From assembly GCA_965246795.1 (NCBI GenBank), contig CBDFFN010000014.1, forward strand, positions 1 to 64,000: a stretch of 64,000 nt of DNA. The letters are read 5' to 3'. Numbering within the stretch: position 1 is the first letter of the stretch; every line of letters begins with the position of its first letter. Shown here in pieces: positions 23,688 through 32,688 of the stretch. Position numbers and translations under genes: made by a program. The notes below the pieces were generated by a model. The model did not search any database and was not told the DNA's origin. It worked only from the letters and a program-made list of their open reading frames with translations. This DNA is from JAJXWB01 sp965246795 (lineage in GTDB: Bacteria; Pseudomonadota; Alphaproteobacteria; Rhizobiales; Beijerinckiaceae).

Positions 23688-25235
23688 TCAGGCGTGGCGC
23701 GCGAGAATGTCTTTCACCGCGCGCACGAGATCGGCTTCCGACACCGACACCTGCGCAGGTCGCGCGGCTTTCCATTCCTCGTTCGATGCAATCGAAGACG
23801 CAGCGCGAGCCCCTTCGACGAGATCCTTGATCTGCACTTCGCCGCGCGCGGCTTCGTCCGAACCCTGAATGATGACGCAAGGCGCGTGGCGGCGGTCCGC
23901 GTATTTCATCTGCGCCTTCATGCCGGCTTGCCCAAGATAAAGTTCGGACTTGATGTTTTCCGCGCGCAGGTTCGCGACCATGCGCTGATAGTCGGCGACA
24001 CGATCTTTATCCATGACGAGCACGACGACGGGGCCGAGCGCCGACGCATCGTCGCGCACGATCGGACTGTCGATGAGTTTTAGCGCAGCGAAGAGACGCG
24101 AGACGCCGATGGAGAAGCCGGTCGCAGGAACAGGCTCTGCGCGAAAGCGTCCGACGAGACCGTCGTAGCGGCCGCCGCCACCAACGGACCCAAAGCGGAC
24201 GGGGTTGCCCTTTTCGTCTTTCGTGTCGATCAGAAGCTCGGCTTCGAAGACAGGGCCGGTGTAATATTCGAGACCGCGAACAACGGACGGGTCGATGACT
24301 ATCTGCTGCTCGTCGTAGCCGGAGGCGACAATCAGCTTAGTGAAATGATGAAGCTCATCGACCCCAGCAATGCCGACCTCGCTTAGCTGAACACTCTCTT
24401 GAAGCCAAAGAAGCCAATTTTCGCCACTGATCGGAGCGGGCCGTTGGAACTTATCGGCGACGTACTCTGACTGTGTCGGACCTCTAACGAAATTGGTGTA
24501 ACCAAGGAACCGGAGGACGTTGTCAGCTTGCGCCGAGCTTAAACTCGCACCTTCTGTCCGATCTCCGCTCTCATCGGTACGTCCATTCGTAAGCAAGGCA
24601 AAAACGCCATCTGCACCCAGCCGATCCAACTTATCGATTGACCGCAGAACTTTGAGACGCTGACCTGCAGCCGCATCGCCAGCAAGTCCAATCGACTCAA
24701 GCAAGCCATCAAAAATCTTTCGATTGTTGACCTTGATGACGTATTCGCCGCGCTTGAACCCGAGGCGCTCAAAGGTGTCGGCGGCCATCATGCAGATTTC
24801 CGCATCCGCCGCGACGCTCGACGCACCGACCGTGTCGGCATCGAACTGCATGAACTGGCGGAAGCGGCCGGGGCCGGGTTTCTCGTTCCGGAAGACGTAT
24901 CCCGCGCGATACGAACGATAGGGTTTTGGCAGCTTCTCGAAATTCTCGGCGACATAGCGCGCGAGAGGTGCTGTGAGATCGTAGCGCAGCGACAGCCATT
25001 GCTCGTCGTCGTCCTGGAACGAGAACACACCTTCGTTCGGCCGGTCCTGATCCGGCAGGAATTTGCCGAGCGCGTCGGTGTATTCGATGAACGGCGTCTC
25101 GACCGGCTCGAAGCCATAGAGTTCGTAGCTCGCACGAATGGCATCGAGCATTCTCTGCGTGGCGCGCAGATCGGCCGGGCCGCGGTCGATCAGGCCGCGC
25201 GGCAGACGGGGTTTTACAGGATTGCTTTGAGACAT
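23688..25235 (-). CDS. hisS: Histidine--tRNA ligase
   Basis: A 515-residue class II synthetase from ATG 25235. Motif 2 is GYVFRNEKPGPGRFRQFMQFD (near 112-132), the HisA motif VVRGLEYYTG is at 318-327, GGGGRYDGL at 352-360 and motif 3 ATGFSIGVSRL at 371-381; the C-terminal anticodon-binding domain follows. Length is that of the long alphaproteobacterial form. The central part (about residues 167-330, bases 24250-24740) has GC near 51% against about 62% on both sides, which suggests an exchanged segment although the frame and motifs are intact. A longer upstream frame is not part of the gene. Confidence 0.96.
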   Translation of the reverse strand: MSQSNPVKPRLPRGLIDRGPADLRATQRMLDAIRASYELYGFEPVETPFIEYTDALGKFLPDQDRPNEGVFSFQDDDEQWLSLRYDLTAPLARYVAENFEKLPKPYRSYRAGYVFRNEKPGPGRFRQFMQFDADTVGASSVAADAEICMMAADTFERLGFKRGEYVIKVNNRKIFDGLLESIGLAGDAAAGQRLKVLRSIDKLDRLGADGVFALLTNGRTDESGDRTEGASLSSAQADNVLRFLGYTNFVRGPTQSEYVADKFQRPAPISGENWLLWLQESVQLSEVGIAGVDELHHFTKLIVASGYDEQQIVIDPSVVRGLEYYTGPVFEAELLIDTKDEKGNPVRFGSVGGGGRYDGLVGRFRAEPVPATGFSIGVSRLFAALKLIDSPIVRDDASALGPVVVLVMDKDRVADYQRMVANLRAENIKSELYLGQAGMKAQMKYADRRHAPCVIIQGSDEAARGEVQIKDLVEGARAASSIASNEEWKAARPAQVSVSEADLVRAVKDILARHA

Positions 25236-25541
25236 CGAAGTGGGTTGGTCTTTAGCGGAGAAACCTCTCCCCGCTCGCGGGGAGAGGTCGACTGCGAAGC
25301 AGGCGGGTGAGGGGTTGGGGCCTCGATAGACTGTATTGCCCCTCACCCCAACCCTCTCCCCGCGATCGATGTCGCTGTTGCGAAACATCGCCAGCGAAAG
25401 GGGGAGGGGGCCGTCGCCCGCGACGATCAGCGCAAGAGATGTTGCCGAAACCAACACCCCGCCCATTCCGTAAATAGGGACCAGTCCTGTAATTCCGCGG
25501 AGACCCATCGCCTGCCAAAATCCCGTTCCGGACCCCGCGCT
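25236..25541. repeat. Intergenic gap holding a composite palindromic repeat (25264-25410)
   Basis: This 306-bp gap separates the divergent hisS and alpha/beta hydrolase genes. At 25264-25287 is a perfect hairpin, CCTCTCCCCGC-TC-GCGGGGAGAGG. It is followed by GTGAGGGGTTGGGG and then the mirror-image CCCCTCACCCCAACCC and CTCTCCCCGCGATCG up to about 25410. This is the rhizobial CCTCTCCCCGC-type intergenic repeat. The remaining 130 bp hold the promoter area of the hydrolase and nothing else recognisable. Confidence 0.8.
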
Positions 25542-26510
25542 GTGCTTCTGCCCCTCCTGATTCTCGCGACGATCGTCCTCGTCGTCGCCGCGACGCGCTT
25601 CATGGTGGAGCGCATCGAAGCAGCGAACGCGCCGCGGGGCACATTTGCCATTCTGCCCGGCGGCAAAATCCATGTGCAGCGCCGCGATCCTGCCGGTGCG
25701 GTGCGGGGCGACGTCGTCCTCATTCATGGCGCAAGCGGCAACGGCGGCGATGTGATGGAGGCGCTGGGCGAAAAGCTCGCGGTCCGAGGCTTCCGCATCT
25801 GGGCGCCGGACCGGCCGGGCCACGGGTGGTCGGACCGTTGGCCCGATTCCGCCTCGCCGGCGCGGCAGGCGACCCTGATCCGCGCCGCGCTGGAGTCGCT
25901 CGGCGTCCGCGAGGCGATCGTGCTCGGCCATTCGCTCGCGGGCGCGGTGGCCGACAATTTCGCCATCGACCACGGGGACTTCGCCCGCGGCGTCGTATTG
26001 GTGTCGCCGGTGACGCACCCTTGGCCGGGCGGCATCGACTGGATTTACAATGTCGCGTCCTTCGGGCCGCTCGGCAAAGTTTTTGCGGCGACCGTCGTGC
26101 TGCCTGTCGGTCTTCTCACGATCGAAAAGGTCGTGAAGGCGGTCTTCAGTCCGCAGGAGCCACCCGCCGACTACGTCGACCGCACGCAAGCCAGACTTGT
26201 TCTCCGGCCGGCGGAATTCGTTGCCAATGCGGAAGATGTCGCGAAACTAGCGGATTTCGTCGCCGTGCAGGCGCCGCGTGAAGCGGGCATCAAGGTGCCG
26301 GTCGCGATCGTTGCAGGCGACGAGACCGACAAGATCGTCTCGACGAACATCCATTCCGTGGCGAGCGCAAAGGCCATTTCCGGCGCGACGTTGACGATCC
26401 TGCCGGGTGTCGGCCACTCGCCGCAATGGTCAGCGCCCGATGTCGTCGTTACCGCGATCGAGGACGTCTTTGCACGTGCCAGTGGGCGCGCGTCCGCAGC
26501 GGCGAACTAA
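25542..26510 (+). CDS. Alpha/beta hydrolase, membrane-anchored
   Basis: A 322-residue hydrolase starting at GTG 25542. Residues 2-20 form a hydrophobic anchor or uncleaved signal (LLPLLILATIVLVVAATRF). The fold shows the oxyanion motif VVLIHGASGNGGD, the nucleophile Ser in VLGHSLAGAVADNF and the late His in LPGVGHSPQW. An Asp in AIVAGDETDKIV probably completes the triad. The active domain is likely on the periplasmic side. Substrate is unknown; family assignment is firm. Confidence 0.85.
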   Translation: MLLPLLILATIVLVVAATRFMVERIEAANAPRGTFAILPGGKIHVQRRDPAGAVRGDVVLIHGASGNGGDVMEALGEKLAVRGFRIWAPDRPGHGWSDRWPDSASPARQATLIRAALESLGVREAIVLGHSLAGAVADNFAIDHGDFARGVVLVSPVTHPWPGGIDWIYNVASFGPLGKVFAATVVLPVGLLTIEKVVKAVFSPQEPPADYVDRTQARLVLRPAEFVANAEDVAKLADFVAVQAPREAGIKVPVAIVAGDETDKIVSTNIHSVASAKAISGATLTILPGVGHSPQWSAPDVVVTAIEDVFARASGRASAAAN

Positions 26511-26609
26511 ACTCGCCTGTTTACCAACCTTTCCGATTCGTCATTTGGGAGACCGTGCCGGCGTCCCATATAAGCGCGCAGCCCCGGCTTGGCGGGGCGT
26601 GGACTTTTC

Positions 26610-27725
26610 ATGCCCTGGAACGATCAAGGCCCCTGGTCGGGGAACGGTAGCAACAGCAACCGCAACGGCGGGAACAACCCGTGGAGCCGCCCGCCGTCCG
26701 GCCCGCCCGATCTCGAGGATATGATCCGACGCGGGCAGGACCGCATCCGTCGCGCCATGCCCTCCGGCTTCGGCGGGAAGGGCGCACTTGCGCTCGGTCT
26801 GCTCGCGTTGCTCGTATGGCTGGGCTCCGGCTTCTACACCGTGGCGACCAATCAGGTCGGCCTCAACCTCATCTTCGGCAGATTCACCGGCAAGACGAAG
26901 GAAGGTCTGAATTACAACCTTCCGTACCCCATCGGCTCCGTCACCAAGCTCGACGTGACAGATTTCAACGCCATCGACGTCGGCAGCGAAATGCGCGTTT
27001 CGACGCGCACGCAGGTCGACGTGCCGGAAGAAAGCCTGATGCTCACCGGCGACGAGAATATCGCCGACGTGAAATTCCGCGTGATCTGGAAGATCGACGA
27101 TGTGCGGCCGGAGTGGTTCGCGTTCAACGTCGCCAATCCGTCGGCGACTGTGAAAGCGGTGGCCGAAAGCGCGATGCGCGAGGTCGTCGGTCGGTCGCAG
27201 ATCCAGAAACTGCTCACCGCCGAGCGCAAGGTCATCGAGCCGGCCGTGCAACAGCTGATGCAGGGCGTGCTCGACGGCTATCAGGCCGGCGTGAAGGTGC
27301 TGCAGGTGCAGCTGCTGTCGGTCGATCCGCCGGCGTCGGTCATCTCCGCCTTTCGCGACGTGACCGCGGCACAGCAGGACCGCGACCGGTTGAAGAACGA
27401 AGCCGAGGCCTACGCCAACAAGGCCGTGCCGGAAGCACGCGGCCAGGTGGCGCGTATCGCGCAGGAGGCCGAGGGCTATCGCGAACAGACGATCGCCGAT
27501 GCGCGCGGCCAGGCGTCGCGCTTCACGCAGCTCTACGAGCAATATCGCGCTTCACCGGATCTGACGCGCGAGCGACTTTATCTTGAGACGATGGAACGCG
27601 TGCTGAACAAGTCCGACAAGGTCATCCTCGACAAGAGCGGCAGCGGTGTCGTGCCGTGGCTGCCGCTGACGGACGCGCCGGGTCGTACGCTCGCACCCAA
27701 TGCGCCGACGGGAGCACGTCGATGA
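26610..27725 (+). CDS. hflK: FtsH protease regulatory subunit HflK
   Basis: A 371-residue SPFH-domain protein from ATG 26610. The cytoplasmic Gly/Asn-rich start MPWNDQGPWSGNGSNSNRN and DLEDMIRRGQDRIRR are typical, followed by one membrane segment (ALALGLLALLVWLGSGFYTV) and the band-7 domain (TVATNQVGLNLIFGRF ... EEALMLTG-like region). A long Ala/Glu/Arg helix forms the oligomer wall (NEAEAYANKAVPEARGQVARI). With HflC it forms a large periplasmic cage around FtsH. The stop overlaps hflC as ATGA (27722-27725). Confidence 0.96.
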   Translation: MPWNDQGPWSGNGSNSNRNGGNNPWSRPPSGPPDLEDMIRRGQDRIRRAMPSGFGGKGALALGLLALLVWLGSGFYTVATNQVGLNLIFGRFTGKTKEGLNYNLPYPIGSVTKLDVTDFNAIDVGSEMRVSTRTQVDVPEESLMLTGDENIADVKFRVIWKIDDVRPEWFAFNVANPSATVKAVAESAMREVVGRSQIQKLLTAERKVIEPAVQQLMQGVLDGYQAGVKVLQVQLLSVDPPASVISAFRDVTAAQQDRDRLKNEAEAYANKAVPEARGQVARIAQEAEGYREQTIADARGQASRFTQLYEQYRASPDLTRERLYLETMERVLNKSDKVILDKSGSGVVPWLPLTDAPGRTLAPNAPTGARR

Positions 27726-28627
27726 GAAACACCTTCGGCCTCGCGGCAATCGTCGTCGTCGTCCTCGGCATCTTTGTCGCGCTCGGCACAATCTTCACCG
27801 TCTCGCAGACGGAACAGGCGCTGGTGCTGCGCTTCGGCGCACCCGCGCGCGCGGAAGGTCCGATCAAGACGCCGGGTCTGCATTTCAAGATCCCGTTCAT
27901 CGAGAGCGTCGTAAAAATCGACAACCGCATCCTCGATCTTGAAAGTCCGAAGCAGGAAGTGCTTGCGGCCGACAACCAGCGCATCGATGTCGACGCCTTC
28001 GTGCGTTACCGCATCGTCGACGCGTTGCGCTTCTATCAGGCCGCCGGCAGCGTTCGCGCCGCGAATAACCTTCTTGCGTCGGTGCTGAACTCCGCCGTGC
28101 GACGCGTGCTGGGCGAGGCGACGCAGACGCAGATCGTTTCGGGCGAGCGCGCGGCGCTGATGGTGCGTATCCGCGAACAGGTCGATACGGAAGCAACACG
28201 CTTCGGCGTGCAGATCGTCGACGCGCGACTGCGTCGCGCCGACCTGCCGCGCGAAATTTCGGAGAAGGTGTTCAGCCGCATGCAGTCCGAGCGGCAACGC
28301 GAGGCGAGCGAATATCGCGCGCAGGGTCAGGAGCAGTACCAGACGATCACGTCGCGCGCCGACCGCGACGTGACGGTGCTGCGCGCCGATGCCGTGCGAA
28401 AGGCTGAGCAGATTCGCGGTGCGGGCGATGCAGAGCGCACGAAAATCTTTGCCGACGCGTATGGCGCCGACAAGGATTTCTTCTCCTTCTGGCGCTCGAT
28501 GCAGGCTTACGAGAACGCGTTCAAGGGTGGCGAAACACGCTTCGTCATCAGCCCCGGCAGCGATTTCTTCCGCTTTTTCAGCAGCCCGACCGGCGCTGCG
28601 ACGCCTGCAGCGGGCAGCGCGCGTTAA
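27722..28627 (+). CDS. hflC: FtsH protease modulator HflC
   Basis: A 301-residue partner of HflK, from ATG 27722 overlapping the hflK stop. It has an N-terminal membrane segment (FGLAAIVVVVLGIFVALGTIF), the SPFH domain (VSQTEQALVLRFG, PFIESVVKIDNRILDLESPKQEV) and a helical region with GAGDAERTKIFADAYGADKDFFSFWRSM, the diagnostic HflC C-terminal motif. HflKC restrains FtsH action on membrane proteins. The usual downstream degP-type protease is not here; a small Cys-rich exported protein follows instead. Confidence 0.96.
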   Translation: MRNTFGLAAIVVVVLGIFVALGTIFTVSQTEQALVLRFGAPARAEGPIKTPGLHFKIPFIESVVKIDNRILDLESPKQEVLAADNQRIDVDAFVRYRIVDALRFYQAAGSVRAANNLLASVLNSAVRRVLGEATQTQIVSGERAALMVRIREQVDTEATRFGVQIVDARLRRADLPREISEKVFSRMQSERQREASEYRAQGQEQYQTITSRADRDVTVLRADAVRKAEQIRGAGDAERTKIFADAYGADKDFFSFWRSMQAYENAFKGGETRFVISPGSDFFRFFSSPTGAATPAAGSAR

Positions 28628-28676
28628 GGAACTTGTCAGCAGTGGCGGCGATGTCGGGACGGAGTAACGTTCCGAC

Positions 28677-28964
28677 ATGACCGCTTCTGCACCGTCCCGG
28701 CCGTCCCGGCCGTCGCGCCGCGTATCTCTTGTTCTCGCCATCGTTGCTTTCGCCGCGAGCGCCTCGCTCACGCATGCACAGGAGGCCGAAGACGATTCTG
28801 GCCTGCGCAACAATTGCGTTGGTGACTATTTCCGCTTTTGCGCCGCCTATACGCCTGGCTCGCTTGCGATCAAGCAATGCTTTGGCCGCAACTTCCGGCA
28901 GCTGACGCCGGCCTGCCAGAACGCCATCACAGTCTTCGACCGGCGCAATGGCATCCGCCGCTAG
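28677..28964 (+). CDS. Small cysteine-containing exported protein
   Basis: A 95-residue protein with a basic Pro/Ser/Arg N-region, a hydrophobic stretch (VSLVLAIVAFAASASLTHAQ) and a likely cleavage after THA. The mature 60 residues contain four Cys in the pattern NNCVGDYFRFC ... IKQCFGRNFRQLTPAC, resembling one Cys-rich GLG1-type repeat, where two disulfides would form in the periplasm. It lies 49 bp after hflC on the same strand. Function unknown. Confidence 0.72.
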   Translation: MTASAPSRPSRPSRRVSLVLAIVAFAASASLTHAQEAEDDSGLRNNCVGDYFRFCAAYTPGSLAIKQCFGRNFRQLTPACQNAITVFDRRNGIRR

Positions 28965-29041
28965 AGCCTGACGCTTCTGATCGGAAACATTTCAGAATCA
29001 TGTCCCCGGCCGCGAAGCGAGCGGGGGTCTAGGCGCTTATC

Positions 29042-29077
29042 TGGATCCCGGATCGCGCTTTTCGTGCGTCCGGGAAC
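29042..29077. repeat. Hairpin repeat, copy 1 (TGGATCCCGGATCGCGC type)
   Basis: TCCCGGATCGCGC pairs with GTGCGTCCGGGA across a short T-rich loop. Nearly the same sequence occurs at 48134-48168 in the liv operon, so this is a two-copy family in the window. It lies in the 224-bp gap after the Cys-rich protein gene. Confidence 0.75.
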
Positions 29078-29188
29078 GCGGCCAAGAAATCCAGACTGCA
29101 AATGATGCATCGCGCCCTATGCCGACGTAAAACTTGCTACCAAGTCCGATCGCCGCCATGTCTGGCGATCCTGCCCTTGAGGACAACA

Positions 29189-30106
29189 ATGCCCATCGCC
29201 GACGCCAACGGACAGAAGATCGCCTACGACATCCGTGGCCCCGAGGGCGCACCGACGATCGTGCTGATCATGGGCCTCGGCACGCAGATGATCGCCTGGT
29301 CCGATCCGTTTTGCGATGCGCTGGCGGCGGGCAGTTATCGTGTGTTGCGCTACGACAATCGCGACGTTGGCCTGTCTTCCAAGATGGACAAGGTGCGCAT
29401 TCCCAACATCCGCTGGGCGTTCGTCCGCGCACTCATGGGCTTCAAGGTCAGCGCGCCTTACACGCTGAACGATATGGCGGCTGACGGCATCGGCCTGCTG
29501 GATACGCTGGGCATCAAGGACGCACATATCGTCGGTGCGTCCATGGGCGGCATGATCGCGCAGATCATCGCGGCGAAATATCCGGACCGCACACGCTCGC
29601 TTACGTCGATTATGTCGTCGACGGGCGATCGCAAGCTGCCGCAGGCGACGCGCGAGGCGCAAAAGGCGCTGTTCGCCAAACGTCCGCCGATCACCGACCG
29701 CGATGCGGTCATCGCGCATATGATGAATGTCTATCGCGTCATCGGCAGCCCCGGCTTTCCCGTGCCCGACGATGTCCTGCGACCGCGCATGGAAGCGTCG
29801 ATCGCGCGCTCCTATTACCCCGAAGGGATCGGTCGGCAGATGCTCGCGATCCTTTCGGACGGCTCGCGTGTGAAGCGGTTGAACACGATCCGGGTGCCGA
29901 CGCTCGTCATCCACGGCAAGGACGATCCGCTCGTGCCGGTCGCTGGCGGCGAGCATACGGCCGCGAGCATACCCGGCTCGAAACTCGAGATCGTGCCGGG
30001 TATGGGTCACGACTTGCCGCCAGGGCTGGTGCAGATCCTGTCGAAACTGATCCTCGATCACTGCCACGCGGTCGATGCGCGCACGCCTGAGAAGGTACCG
30101 GCGTGA
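29189..30106 (+). CDS. Alpha/beta hydrolase
   Basis: A 305-residue cytoplasmic hydrolase from ATG 29189, with TTGAGGA as ribosome-binding site. The start MPIADANGQKIAYDIRG and LIMGLGTQMIAWSD form the oxyanion region; the nucleophile is in VGASMGGMIAQIIAA, Asp in HGKDDPLVPV and His in VPGMGHDLP. This is the common epoxide-hydrolase/haloperoxidase-like group; the true substrate is unclear. Its stop overlaps the next hydrolase gene (GTGA at 30103-30106), so the two are a coupled pair. Confidence 0.88.
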   Translation: MPIADANGQKIAYDIRGPEGAPTIVLIMGLGTQMIAWSDPFCDALAAGSYRVLRYDNRDVGLSSKMDKVRIPNIRWAFVRALMGFKVSAPYTLNDMAADGIGLLDTLGIKDAHIVGASMGGMIAQIIAAKYPDRTRSLTSIMSSTGDRKLPQATREAQKALFAKRPPITDRDAVIAHMMNVYRVIGSPGFPVPDDVLRPRMEASIARSYYPEGIGRQMLAILSDGSRVKRLNTIRVPTLVIHGKDDPLVPVAGGEHTAASIPGSKLEIVPGMGHDLPPGLVQILSKLILDHCHAVDARTPEKVPA

Positions 30107-30876
30107 GCACGTCCGCGCGCGTCATCGCGCGGCCGTCGCGGTTCACACTTGCGCTCGAAGGGCGCGGGTTTTTCGATCTCGCGAGCTACCTGCCGTCGCT
30201 GCCGTTTCTGATGACGGCACCGCGCGGTACACCGCAGCCGGTGCTTGTCGTGCCGGGCCTCGGCGCAGACGATCGCTCGACCGTGCCGCTGCGCTCCTAC
30301 CTCTCTGCACTCGGTCACGATGTGCAGGGCTGGGGACTCGACCGCGCCAATCGCGCGCCGGAATTCGATCTCCGCGCCATCGCGCGCCTCGTTGCGTCGC
30401 TCGCCGACAAGGCAGGTCAGCCCGTCTCGCTTGTCGGCTGGAGCCGCGGCGGCATTCTTGCGCGAGAAGCTGCGAGACGCGATCCCAAGCGCGTGAAACT
30501 CGTCGTCACGCTCGGCAGTCCATTCGCCGATCGCGGCGCAACGAATGTGTCGATGCTCTGGAAGATGATGACGGGCGAGGAAATGCCGCGCCTGCCGCCG
30601 GAGCGACTGGCGGCGATGGCTGCACCGATCCCCGTGCCGGCGACCGCGATCTATACGAAAGGCGACGGCATTGTCGCGTGGCGCGCGTGTCTTGAACAGG
30701 CGACACCGCAAACCGAAAACATTGCCGTGCGCTCGACACATCTCGGGCTCGGTTTCCATCCGCCGGCTCTGTGGGCGATCGCCGACCGGCTTGCGCAGCC
30801 CGCCGGTGAATGGGCGCCGTTCAAGCCACCGATGTGGCTCTCACCGTTTTTTCCGCGCGCAGCGTCCGCGAGCTGA
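30103..30876 (+). CDS. Lipase-like alpha/beta hydrolase (PGAP1/triacylglycerol lipase type)
   Basis: A 257-residue protein starting at GTG 30103, overlapping the previous hydrolase. The core shows VLVVPGLGADDRST, GHDVQGWGLDRANRAPEFD and the nucleophile in SLVGWSRGGILAREAAR; GSPFADRG and TKGDGIVAW follow, with late His residues in STHLGLGFHP. It matches the esterase/lipase group related to PGAP1. No signal peptide is seen. Coupling with the upstream hydrolase suggests a joint pathway, not identified. Confidence 0.8.
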   Translation: MSTSARVIARPSRFTLALEGRGFFDLASYLPSLPFLMTAPRGTPQPVLVVPGLGADDRSTVPLRSYLSALGHDVQGWGLDRANRAPEFDLRAIARLVASLADKAGQPVSLVGWSRGGILAREAARRDPKRVKLVVTLGSPFADRGATNVSMLWKMMTGEEMPRLPPERLAAMAAPIPVPATAIYTKGDGIVAWRACLEQATPQTENIAVRSTHLGLGFHPPALWAIADRLAQPAGEWAPFKPPMWLSPFFPRAASAS

Positions 30877-30899
30877 GCGTTCGACGCAGCAGGCGACCT

Positions 30900-31382
30900 A
30901 TGTCGACGGGGGTTTCGTCGCCGAAACGGTCGTCTAACGACTGGCTCGCAATCACGCTCAGATTTTTCGCCGCTGTCGTGACGGCGTTCGCGATTTTGCA
31001 ATCGTTGAAGCTGGTCGCACCTGACGTAAGCGTTTCCGCCGTTGCGGCCGTACACTTGATCGTCGCGCTGACCCTTGCTGTCGGGGCCCTCTTCTTTGCT
31101 GTCCGAAACCGGCTGCCACAAGCCATCATCGCGCTCGCTGCGATTGGTCTGACGACGTGGGCGAGCGAGCTCGGGTCGGCGCAATATGCAGGGATTTCGC
31201 TGGTGCTGGCGAATGTCGTGCGGCCCATCCTCGCCGCTATTGCTATCGTTCTGGCGCTTCGCTGCATCTGGCTCGGCGTCGCGGCGGCTCTCGTCGCGTG
31301 CATCTGGTTCGCGTGGGCCTGGGTCGCGTTTCTCTCCGACGTGGTCATCTTCTTTGTTGGTGCAATGATCTACGGGGTCTGA
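30900..31382 (+). CDS. Small multi-pass membrane protein of unknown function
   Basis: A protein of about 160 residues from ATG 30900, 23 bp after the lipase-like gene. It has four or five hydrophobic segments, for example LRFFAAVVTAFAILQSLKLV, VAAVHLIVALTLAVGALFF, AIIALAAIGLTTWA and IAIVLALRCIWLGVAAALVA. The first 15 residues are polar. No motif links it to a family that I recognise. It is convergent with the MFS exporter. Confidence 0.65.
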   Translation: MSTGVSSPKRSSNDWLAITLRFFAAVVTAFAILQSLKLVAPDVSVSAVAAVHLIVALTLAVGALFFAVRNRLPQAIIALAAIGLTTWASELGSAQYAGISLVLANVVRPILAAIAIVLALRCIWLGVAAALVACIWFAWAWVAFLSDVVIFFVGAMIYGV

Positions 31383-31428
31383 GGCCTCGCGTTTTCACCC
31401 TGCTCGTTTCCGCGGTGCAGCCTGCTGC

Positions 31429-32619
31429 TTAGAACTCTGCCGCGTGCTTCGGCGCCGGCGTCACCAGCGCCAGCACCAGTGCGCTTATCGCGCAAAGCGA
31501 AATCGCGATCACCATCGGTTTTGGCGTGCCGTCGAAGAAGATGCCCGCAACGCCTATCATCGCCGCGCCCGTTACCATTTGCAGCGTACCGCCAAGCGCC
31601 GACGCGAGACCCGCGATCGGTCCGTGATCGTCGAGCGCGAGCACCATCGTCGTTGGAATGACGAGGCCGAGATTGGCAAATGCAAGAAAGAGCAGCGCAG
31701 CGAGCACAACAAAACGATCGACGCCGGCGAGGGTCAGCGCGAGCAACAGCAACGCGAAGAAGGCGTAGGACACGAGCGCCATTGTGATGACACGCTCCGC
31801 GCCGAAGCGGCTGCCGAGCGTCGCAGCGAATTGCGATGCGCCGATGAAGCCGATCGCATTGAAGCCGAAGGACAGGCTGAACTGTGTCGGCGTCAGGCCG
31901 TAATGGCCGATGTAGACGAAGGACGCCGTCGCGATGAAGGCGAAGAAGCTCGCCATGCCGAAGCCGCCGACGAAAGTCAGCGTCAGGAAGCGTGGATCGC
32001 GCAACAGTGTTACGAAGCCGGAGGCAATCGCGCCGACGCGCAATGGCATGCGCTTTTCCGGTGGATGCGTTTCCGTCTGGACGAAAGCGAGTAGCGCAAG
32101 ACTTACGAGCGCGATGACGCTGATCGCGACGAACACCGCACGCCATCCGAACGGCACGATCAACGCACTGCCGAAAAGCGGTGCAAGGATCGGCGAAACG
32201 CTGATGACGAGCATGATCAGCGACATGAGTTTTGTCGCCGCGATGCCGGTGTGCAGATCGCGGATGATCGCGCGCGGGATAACCATCACCGACGCCGCAC
32301 CAACACCTTGCACGACGCGGGCTGCGATCAAGGCCTCGATGCCGGGCGCGACCGCGCAGCCGACCGAGCCGAGCAGGAACAGCACGAGGCCGACGTAAAG
32401 AGGCGGTTTGCGGCCAGCCATGTCCGACACTGGGCCATAGACGAGCTGACAGAGGCCGAACGCGATGAAGAAGGCCGCAAGCGTGAGTTGCGTGCCAAAA
32501 GTAGAAGCGTGCAGGTCGGTCGCGATGGCCGGCAGCGCCGGCAGATACATGTCGATGGCGAAGGGCCCGACCGCCGAAAGCAGGCCGAGCACAAGCGCAT
32601 TGCGCAGATAGGGAGACAT
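31429..32619 (-). CDS. Bcr/CflA-type MFS multidrug efflux transporter
   Basis: A 396-residue major facilitator with 12 predicted membrane segments. The start NALVLGLLSAVGPFAIDMYLPALP and the loop 2-3 signature GPVSDMAGRKPPLYVG are diagnostic for the Bcr/CflA group, which exports bicyclomycin, sulfonamides and other drugs by proton antiport. RVVQGVGAASVMVIPRAIIRD is the motif C region. A complete single gene with no regulator beside it, so substrates are not predictable. Confidence 0.9.
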   Translation of the reverse strand: MSPYLRNALVLGLLSAVGPFAIDMYLPALPAIATDLHASTFGTQLTLAAFFIAFGLCQLVYGPVSDMAGRKPPLYVGLVLFLLGSVGCAVAPGIEALIAARVVQGVGAASVMVIPRAIIRDLHTGIAATKLMSLIMLVISVSPILAPLFGSALIVPFGWRAVFVAISVIALVSLALLAFVQTETHPPEKRMPLRVGAIASGFVTLLRDPRFLTLTFVGGFGMASFFAFIATASFVYIGHYGLTPTQFSLSFGFNAIGFIGASQFAATLGSRFGAERVITMALVSYAFFALLLLALTLAGVDRFVVLAALLFLAFANLGLVIPTTMVLALDDHGPIAGLASALGGTLQMVTGAAMIGVAGIFFDGTPKPMVIAISLCAISALVLALVTPAPKHAAEF

Positions 32620-32688
32620 CGTCGGGTTCTTAGCGGCGGCGGATGGCGAGAGAGGGGCAGGCCGATCACTCGCGGCATGCGCCCGCGG

